From Bacteroidota bacterium (lineage in GTDB: Bacteria; Bacteroidota; Bacteroidia; JABDFU01), in the NCBI GenBank assembly GCA_013286805.1, contig JABDEY010000008.1, positions 1 through 49,922 of the forward strand: a DNA stretch of 49,922 nt, given 5' to 3'. This document shows, piece by piece, positions 45,401-49,922 of the stretch. Each line of letters starts with the position of its first letter. Position 1 is the first letter of the stretch. Below the pieces are notes generated by a model, which did not search any database, was not told the DNA's origin, and saw nothing but the letters and a program-made list of their open reading frames with translations. The translations under genes and the position numbers were made by a program.

Positions 45401-48400
45401 ATCCGTTTCACCGATGATTCCCTTCAGAGCTAGTGCAGGCTCGACAATAGTAGTGTTTGAAGTAGAAGTACAGCTGTTTGCGTCTGTAACTGTAACGGTA
45501 TAGGGGCCTGCACAAAGGTTGGAGGCAATGGAATCTATTTGCGGGGGTATTGTTGACCAGGTAAAGGAATGGGGAGGCGTTCCCCCGAATCCGGTTGCTA
45601 CTGCGCTGCCGTTACAGGAGCCTTTACAGGATACATTTACTGCAAAAATGCCAGAAGTAAGTATCGCAGGCTGGGTAATTACTGCATTATTAATGCTGTC
45701 ACAATTATTCGCATCCGTGACGGTAAACGTATAGGTATTGGGGACCAGAAGGTTTATGGAAGCACTTGTCTTGCCGTTACTCCAGGAAAAAGTATAGGGG
45801 CTGGTTCCTCCGCTTGGAGTCAGGGTAATCTGACCATCCCCGGCACCTCCGCAACTCACATCCTTGACAAATGGATTAGGAGAAATATGGGTGGGCTGAG
45901 TTATTCCCAGTGTATCAACCTTAAAGCAACCGGAGCCGTCCTGAACCGTAACAGTATAAATTCCCACACATAGTCCGTTAACAGTAGCCGCAGTAGATCC
46001 GGTACTCCAGCTAAAAGAGAAAGGTATAACCCCGGTTGGCGTTATGGTGGCAGTACCATTGCATTGCCCGAAACACTTAGCTTCCGTTCGGGCTTTAGCC
46101 AATGTTGCGCCTGATACATTGCTGATGTTAAATTTGAACACTGTATCACAGGTCACACCGGATGAAAGTGAAAGTGTGTACGATCCGACCGCCAGACTGC
46201 TGACCGTTTCACCGGTTGCCCCTGTTGACCAGGAAAAAGTATAGACTCCGGCCCCACCCGAAGGAAGAACGCTGATACTACCATCATTGGTATGACAGGT
46301 AGCGTTGCCAATTGTGGGAATAACCTGCAGGGCTGCAGGCTGAGTAATGATAACAGTATTTGTTTGTAAACACGCATTCGCATCCCTGACACTGACAGTA
46401 AAGGTTCCTGCACATAAATTGCTTGCCGTGGCAGAGGTAGTGCCGTTCGACCAGGAAAATGCATAAGCACCAGTGCCTCCCGTAGGAACAGATAATGCAG
46501 AGCCATCGCAATGACCCTTGCAGGAAGTATTTGCAGGAGGATTAATAGCAGGGACCAGCAGGGCCGGATCAACCAACGTTACATTGGAAGTATTGGAACA
46601 ACCGTCAGCATCCGTAGCGGTCACAGTATAACTTCCAGCACATAAACCGGATATGATTTGAGTAGTGGGACCGGTATTCCACGCAAAGGTATAGGGAGTA
46701 ATTCCCCCTGATGTAACAGCTTTTATTTTTCCGTTACAGGCATGAAAACAACTTATAAACGTAACAGAATCCGTCACAGTCAGGCTTAATATGGGATTTA
46801 CCGCAATTGTGCTTGTTTCAGTACAGGCCTTACTATCGCTGACCGTTACCGTATACACTCCACCGCATAAGCCTGTTGCCGGGTTTGAAGTTTGCCCAGA
46901 AGCAGCAGCCGACCAGCCAAAGGTAAACGGAGGACCATTCCCGCCCCCCAGGGCAGTCACAGTCGCAGTGCCATTGCACAAATTGCAAAAGGTAGCAGTG
47001 GATTTCATTGTATTCGTTATCGGAACAGGCTGTGTAACAGTAACAAACTGAGTAAATTTGCAGGCATTGGCATCCGTCAGCGTAACAGAATAAGTTCCCT
47101 GAAGGAGTCCGCTTGCAGTTTGGCCGGTTCCTCCGGCAGGGCTCCAGGTATAGGAATACTGGGGAGTTCCGCCGCTTGGAGTAATAAAAGCCTGACCACT
47201 TGCTCCTCCGTTACAGACCGCAGGGATTTCCCCGATTACCCCGGCAAGCACATTTGGCTGTGTGATAGTAAGAGTGTCTGTTGTTGTACACAGGTTATTA
47301 TCCGTCAGGGTAAGCGTGTACTTTCCGGGAGCCAATGATGAAATATTCTGGGTGGTCTGTCCGTTGGACCAGGCAAAAGTATAAGGATTCGTACCTCCAC
47401 CCGGAGTGCTGACAATCGACCCGTTATTCAAACCAAAACAAGTTACCTCAGTAGGCGTTAAACTGAGGGTAAGTAAAGCCGGCTGGGTAAGCACAGTTGT
47501 GGAAGTAGCTGTACAACCTTTGGAATCAGTAACGGAGACCGTATATGTATTCGGGCAAAGAGAACCCACTGTTGAACCGGTGGCTCCTCCGGGGCTCCAG
47601 GAAAATGTACTCGGGAGCGTTCCGCCGGATGGAGTGGCATTTACCGTTCCATTGCAGGCATTCTTGCAAAGTATATTGGTACCGGCTGCAGCAACCGTAA
47701 AAAGAGCGGGTTGGGTAATAGTGGCAGAAGTTGTGGCAGTACAACCGTTCAGGTCAGTAACTGTAACCGGATAAGTGCCTGTGCAAAGAGCTGACTGATT
47801 GATGCTGGTGGAGCCTGCCGGATTACTCCAGGAATACGCAAAGGGCGAGGTCCCCCCTGCTGTAGCAGTGACAACCGTTCCATCACATACCCCGTGACAG
47901 GAATCATTTGTTGCAACATTACTGAGTGTCAATACCAGTGGTTGTGTAATAGTCACATTAGAGGTGGCTGTGCATAAGTTCGCATCCGTCACCGTCACCG
48001 TAAAACTTAAATTACAAAGGTTGACCTGGGCAGCAGTCGTAGGGCCATTGGACCAGGTAAACGTGTAAGGAGCTGTTCCTCCGGTAGGAGAAGCCAAAAC
48101 AGTGCCATTACATTTCCCGTTGCAGGTCACATCTGTTTTAGTTGCATTTGCTGCAAGCAGGGCAGGCTGGGTAACAGCTACTGTAGAAGTAGCCGTGCAC
48201 AAGTTCGCATCCGTAACAGTCACTGTATAAGTTGAAGGAACACTAAGACATAACCCTCCAGCCGCCACTCCTGTCATTCCTCCGGGACTCCAGGAAAATG
48301 AATAGGGAGCCAGTCCTCCTGAAGGATGGGCATTGACAGTCCCGTTGCAGAAACCGAAACAACTGATATTAGTTCCGGTTGGAGTCGCAGCCAGCACATT

Positions 48401-49501
48401 AGGCTGTGCTATATGCGTGATGGAAGTGGCCGTACAGGCATTCGCATCCGTTACGGTTACTGTAAAAGTTGCAGGACACAACCCTGCCGCAGTTGCGCCG
48501 GTACCACCGCTGGGGCCCCAGGCAAATGCATATCCCGCAGTTCCACCCGAGGGAACAACAGAGGCTATTCCATTACATAACCCATTACAGGTCACATTCA
48601 CAGAATCCGTCTTTGCACTTAATGGAGACGGAGGCTGAGTAATCAATTCAGTGGCTGAAATGGTACAAGCCTGGTGATCAGTTATTGTAACCGTATAGGT
48701 ATTCGGACACCGTAAGCTGATCGTTGCTCCTGTCCCTCCGCTCGGAGCCCAGACAAATGTAAAAGGCCCAACGCCTCCGGAAGGATTAACGGAAGCCGAT
48801 CCATTACACAAGCCAAAACAAGTAACATTGGTGGGTACTGCAGAATGTGGATTAATTGCAGGTGGTGATCCGACTGTAGCACTGTTAGTGATTGTGCAAC
48901 CATTGTGATCAGTAACGGTAATCTGGTAAGGTCCTTTACAAAGAAGTGTATTAGTCTGACTGGAACTACCGTTTGACCAGGAATAGGTATAGCTAGGACC
49001 TGGAGTGCCACCAATAGGAATTGCGGTAGCACTGCCATCACACTTTGTAAAACAAGAGGTAGGGTTAGTATTAATGGGAGAACTCAGAGGTGCAAATGTG
49101 GCAGTGGTTATCTCAGCTGATACCTGAGCACCGCTTCCCGCGTCACTAACCTGTACAAGTGGAAAGGTATTTTCACATACATTAAATACCGTATCCGTAG
49201 AAAAAGCAATATTTGTATGAACTACTACTCCGGAAGAAAGCGTCCAGGAATAGGTATAGGATCCAATACCTCCTGAAACAGTAGCAACCAATATGCTTTT
49301 ACAATCACCTGCACATTTGTTTTTAATAGGGGTTTGCTCGACAATCGTTACACTCTCGGAGAGAATTGCATCCGTTATAACTTCCTTATAGGGAGCAACC
49401 GGCTTTTCAGAAACAACTACCGTAGACAGAACAGCTTTTGCCCCAAAGCTATGCAGGCTAATAAACAACACCAAACAGAAAAAAAGTATTACTTTCTTCA
49501 T
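39416..49501 (-). CDS. Giant SprB-repeat adhesin with type-B T9SS sorting domain
   Basis: The protein is 3361 residues from ATG 49501 (signal peptide MKKVILFFCLVLFISLHSFG); the ORF track starts 12 codons earlier at 49537. I count about 40 SprB-type repeats of about 75 residues, from roughly residue 50 to 3110. A typical unit has a CxGxCNG start, a PSGGTPPYTYSWSNG core and a TVTVTDANGC end. Two Ig-like domains follow, then a type-B C-terminal domain (NGFTPNNDGKNDTWIIDN ... VEVFNRWGVLLFTS). It is secreted and placed on the cell surface by the T9SS. SprB, a related protein in Flavobacterium johnsoniae, is a gliding adhesin. Repeats 24-38 form three five-repeat blocks. The PorP/SprF partner gene overlaps its stop codon. 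Confidence 0.95.
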   Translation of the reverse strand: MKKVILFFCLVLFISLHSFGAKAVLSTVVVSEKPVAPYKEVITDAILSESVTIVEQTPIKNKCAGDCKSILVATVSGGIGSYTYSWTLSSGVVVHTNIAFSTDTVFNVCENTFPLVQVSDAGSGAQVSAEITTATFAPLSSPINTNPTSCFTKCDGSATAIPIGGTPGPSYTYSWSNGSSSQTNTLLCKGPYQITVTDHNGCTITNSATVGSPPAINPHSAVPTNVTCFGLCNGSASVNPSGGVGPFTFVWAPSGGTGATISLRCPNTYTVTITDHQACTISATELITQPPSPLSAKTDSVNVTCNGLCNGIASVVPSGGTAGYAFAWGPSGGTGATAAGLCPATFTVTVTDANACTATSITHIAQPNVLAATPTGTNISCFGFCNGTVNAHPSGGLAPYSFSWSPGGMTGVAAGGLCLSVPSTYTVTVTDANLCTATSTVAVTQPALLAANATKTDVTCNGKCNGTVLASPTGGTAPYTFTWSNGPTTAAQVNLCNLSFTVTVTDANLCTATSNVTITQPLVLTLSNVATNDSCHGVCDGTVVTATAGGTSPFAYSWSNPAGSTSINQSALCTGTYPVTVTDLNGCTATTSATITQPALFTVAAAGTNILCKNACNGTVNATPSGGTLPSTFSWSPGGATGSTVGSLCPNTYTVSVTDSKGCTATSTTVLTQPALLTLSLTPTEVTCFGLNNGSIVSTPGGGTNPYTFAWSNGQTTQNISSLAPGKYTLTLTDNNLCTTTDTLTITQPNVLAGVIGEIPAVCNGGASGQAFITPSGGTPQYSYTWSPAGGTGQTASGLLQGTYSVTLTDANACKFTQFVTVTQPVPITNTMKSTATFCNLCNGTATVTALGGGNGPPFTFGWSAAASGQTSNPATGLCGGVYTVTVSDSKACTETSTIAVNPILSLTVTDSVTFISCFHACNGKIKAVTSGGITPYTFAWNTGPTTQIISGLCAGSYTVTATDADGCSNTSNVTLVDPALLVPAINPPANTSCKGHCDGSALSVPTGGTGAYAFSWSNGTTSATASNLCAGTFTVSVRDANACLQTNTVIITQPAALQVIPTIGNATCHTNDGSISVLPSGGAGVYTFSWSTGATGETVSSLAVGSYTLSLSSGVTCDTVFKFNISNVSGATLAKARTEAKCFGQCNGTATITPTGVIPFSFSWSTGSTAATVNGLCVGIYTVTVQDGSGCFKVDTLGITQPTHISPNPFVKDVSCGGAGDGQITLTPSGGTSPYTFSWSNGKTSASINLLVPNTYTFTVTDANNCDSINNAVITQPAILTSGIFAVNVSCKGSCNGSAVATGFGGTPPHSFTWSTIPPQIDSIASNLCAGPYTVTVTDANSCTSTSNTTIVEPALALKGIIGETDDLCNGGADGTAFIKASGGTPGYKYTWTPAGGTGSTAFGLSIGTYTVTITDKHGCTFTASTTVNQPSALSFTSVNAVNVSCKGAGNGSVNVAVSGGTGIINLVWSNAQTGLTISSLIPGTYTVTATDANACTLTTSAVITEPALLVANTKSINPNCHGIRTDTALGNATGGTGPYAFLWSTGSHAQKIDSVIAGTYVVTVTDKNGCTSSQSVTLIPPVPITIDTTITGANCSKSNGSINVVPSGGNPGYVYSWKPSGASSFLSGLAAGNYSLTVTDTNGCTGNFIIPVNNLNAPSLKSQIITPVKCNGACTGTANIIATGGTPQFTYSWTDVDSIAPTRSGMCAGSYTLVVTDHAGCELNVPVSILQPGAIVFDSSPKNASCSGKCDGSAFVSPTGDTPPYTYIWSNSATGATVNFLCAGNYTLTLTDANSCKDSTNITIGITNVLVAAVKKTNPLCQGLCTGIVSLNMSGGTNPYTFTWSNGAAAATLTSLCAQAYTVSVTDGKGCTITQAILVTEPKVITQTDSITKATCGICNGQISVTVSGGIPAYTYTWGVGGATGQTISGICAGLYVLKVSDSAACTQTFNIPLNNINGPTKSIIDTVPASCFGISDGSATVTGQGGTFPYTYFWLPSGPASNTLSGLPGGLDLIQVTDGNGCIRTDSVIIRSPSQIQPTPAVTQAVCGVSNGQIVLKTSGGAGSYTYSWNPPSGATTATITGLSSGIYNVTITDASSCTQTATIPLNNNNAPVLTISKQDGTCKGSCNGTASVTISGGSGPFAIDWSSGATGLTSVSGLCAGSYTVTVTDKNSCTSFSTVTITEPSLLVLGPAGIAPVSCAQALNGSAEALPFGGTLPYSYSWSNGLTGPKVSKLGLGQITVTVTDSNKCSAVQVITIPVLNAPFTLQSVVNAATCNVCNGQAVVTVNGGTAPFSYLWSSSAATGNTATSLCAGLQSVDVTDSFGCKLSFNLPVSNIGGPVSSGKIISGDSCFGLCNGKASVSPVGGTLPYSYFWLPSGSTSSFVNGLCAGLGFVQITDSNGCKLVDSIPVGSHPVISIIAAVTQPSACKTADGSIILTVSGGSGSGYSYSWNTGSAGATVLGIAAGAYSVTVTDGSGCTQTSVIALNDKVAPVLVMSDSAITCFGKCNGVGIVTASGGAGGYTYSWLAPAVASTDTVRNLCAGTHFVQVNDKIGCITADSVTITEPLQLIFNTPVSTSASCAGVCNGTAFASPAGGTLPFTFNWSNGGTSSALKNLCAGSYTLTVSDGNGCQASQAISITNNSVHFNVSNVVTLATCGVCNGQISVQVSGGAGPLTYLWSNGSSSSTAVGLCAGVQSLTVSDSLGCSSAFQLGLSNSGGATASGKSSTAVQCFGACNGTAQVAPVGGVRPYTYDWLPGGQTTSSVTGLCSGTNFVQIADSNGCILTDTIQIAAPAQILIVPVLTQPSICKVADGSILLFVSGGSGSAYTFAWSNGIAGSLNPVFGLGAGEYVVTVTDGSGCTQRTFIELNDRPAPRLILSDSAVTCPGKCNGVGIVNATGGAGGYLYSWNDPTSATTATVGSLCDSTYFVQVTDISGCMAAGSVTITAPLPLEFSIATVTKVSCVKDSNGSITIVPSGGTLPYFYSWSAFSGTGALASPLKAGPYSVTLTDAKGCTAIQTDSVGAPRPITVMPLSDSASCNTTKDGAVTIQIRGGTGVYTFAWTGPGGFISSGQNLAGVPIGTYTVVVNDGNGCTKQDSVFVAAKTTVIARAGADTSFCLGGSVILNGNLSLFAQSYQWLNFPSLSLISSSQVTSVKPSIGTSDYLLVAVNGICSDSDTVSVHVNPLPVVNAGSAQSVFILQSTLVGGTPTTTSAGASFSWTPGQSLSDSIIANPLATPFITTLYIVTVKDQNGCKGSDSVLITVVPNIIIDNGFTPNNDGKNDTWIIDNSDKFPNCVVEVFNRWGVLLFTSAPGYPVPWNGRYNGQDIPVGTYYYVIQLHDSRFPAPLTGPLTIMR
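40170..49400 (-). repeat. Array of about 40 SprB-type repeats
   Basis: The repeats are about 75-80 codons each, in frame, with paired cysteines (CxGxC near the start, a third near the end in NxCT). The first is degenerate. The count is by eye and could be off by one or two at the ends. Confidence 0.85.
40640..44080 (-). repeat. Three tandem five-repeat super-units in the SprB-like gene
   Basis: Approximate copies (minus strand): unit A 42937-44080, unit B 41800-42937, unit C 40640-41800, each about 1.14 kb and five SprB repeats. Cognate positions match, for example CGICNGQISVTVSGG / CNVCNGQAVVTVNGG / CGVCNGQISVQVSGG. Likewise PYTYFWLPSG / PYSYFWLPSG / PYTYDWLPGG, and NNAPVLTIS / KVAPVLVMS / RPAPRLILS. 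Boundaries are approximate. Confidence 0.8.
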
Positions 49502-49537
49502 TTCACAAACTTTCACCCGGATAAAATACTTTCTCAT

Positions 49538-49671
49538 TATACGAAATAAGGTACAAATATGTTACAGGAACAGCGACAATTGACTAATACAGCCAATTCT
49601 TATACACAAGTACTTGTTAATGATTGGTTTGCACCTTCACAAGATACTAAAAAATGTATTCGGATGGTAAT
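49538..49671. other. Spacer between the adhesin and the TonB-dependent receptor
   Basis: AT-rich, 134 nt; apart from the -7 box candidate at 49554-49561 I see no gene or strong structure here. Confidence 0.5.
49554..49561 (-). promoter_or_regulatory. Probable -7 box of the SprB-like/PorP operon
   Basis: CATATTTG on the minus strand matches TAnnTTTG except the first base. It is about 52 nt upstream of the preferred ATG at 49501. Confidence 0.4.
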
Positions 49672-49922
49672 TCAGACCGGGTTGGTCTGCTTTTTAAAAT
49701 CCAGCGGGATAATCAGCCTGAAACTGACATTTCTGCCCATATTGTAAATACCACTCCTGCCCGTCCAGTTGACAGGGTAATTATCCATGTATTTCAACCT
49801 GCTCATATTGGATTGATAGGCAACGTCTGTAATATTATTGCCCAGAATATGAAAGCTTGCTATCTTTTTCCCTGTACGGCCCAGAATATCAGTTCCGCAG
49901 CCTGCATCAAAAAGAACATATC
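49672..49922 (-). CDS. TonB-dependent receptor, C-terminal fragment
   Basis: The ORF track does not list it because its start is beyond the window. The minus strand reads open from 49922 to a TGA at 49672-49674 and gives 83 residues. They end in the beta-strand pattern usual for the last strands of TonB-dependent receptors: ASFHILGNNITDVAYQSNMSRLKY, then a glycine/aromatic turn, then GIYNMGRNVSFRLIIPLDF. Such receptors take up metal complexes or oligosaccharides across the outer membrane. The substrate cannot be inferred from the tail. It lies upstream of the giant adhesin on the same strand. Confidence 0.85.
   Translation of the reverse strand, partial: YVLFDAGCGTDILGRTGKKIASFHILGNNITDVAYQSNMSRLKYMDNYPVNWTGRSGIYNMGRNVSFRLIIPLDFKKQTNPV

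Noticed and set aside
40794-49041. Many ORFs of 60-148 codons on both strands opposite or across the giant adhesin (for example 45569-45973, 46892-47338, 46153-46572)
   Set aside because: They are in alternative frames of the repeat-coding gene, low in complexity, without recognisable domains; the adhesin frame is open throughout and explains the sequence.

Overview
This window reads as a chromosomal segment of a member of the phylum Bacteroidota, probably uncultured and non-pathogenic. The evidence is three proteins with type IX secretion (T9SS) C-terminal sorting domains plus a giant SprB-repeat adhesin, a PorP/SprF-family protein, the C-terminus of a TonB-dependent receptor, and repeated promoter -7 boxes of the Bacteroidota form TAnnTTTG. 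Shine-Dalgarno sequences are scarce and several genes start with TTG. I saw no rRNA, tRNA, CRISPR array, prophage or insertion sequence.

Layout. 1-2298 (minus): an Fe-S assembly operon, A-type carrier > sufB > sufC (cut by the window edge), with a 19-bp palindrome at its expected transcription start. 2457-5776 (plus): FkbM methyltransferase, GT-C type membrane protein and a class I methyltransferase, probably glycan modification. 5901-7547: secreted protein with two near-identical LamG domains. 7537-8661 (minus): mqnC of the futalosine menaquinone pathway. 8718-15978 (plus): SpoIIE-type phosphatase, pdxA, lipoprotein, fused oligopeptide-type ABC ATPase, GT-C like membrane protein. 15979-16271: palindrome-rich spacer. 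16272-20560 (plus): DUF3817, SixA phosphatase, ppk1, ppx and a biotin carrier, a polyphosphate-centred cluster. 20568-24153 (minus): PfkB kinase and a type-B T9SS protein. 24271-30283 (plus): CvfB-like S1 protein, P-loop kinase, TfoX-N protein, GNAT, hrpB, DUF420, small CxxC protein, recX. 30437-34772 (minus): gcvP followed by a type-A T9SS protein. 34890-38394: UbiA-like membrane protein (plus), hemL (minus), kynU (plus). 38401-38518: heptanucleotide tandem array. 38514-49501 (minus): a 3361-residue SprB-repeat adhesin whose stop overlaps the start of a PorP/SprF gene. 49672-49922 (minus): TonB-dependent receptor C-terminus.

How it works together. Most genes are housekeeping (Fe-S clusters, PLP, haem, menaquinone, glycine cleavage, kynurenine, polyphosphate). 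The accessory part is surface biology: glycan enzymes and T9SS cargo. The strongest candidate system is the adhesin-PorP/SprF pair. The adhesin has about 40 SprB-type repeats, and repeats 24-38 form three tandem copies of a five-repeat super-unit (about 1.14 kb each), so the gene has grown by block duplication. Other second-look items are the suf operator palindrome, a 17-bp ATG-bearing repeat before the CvfB-like gene, and related heptamer arrays at two separate loci. Several starts in the ORF track fall inside or upstream of -7 boxes; I moved these to internal start codons.
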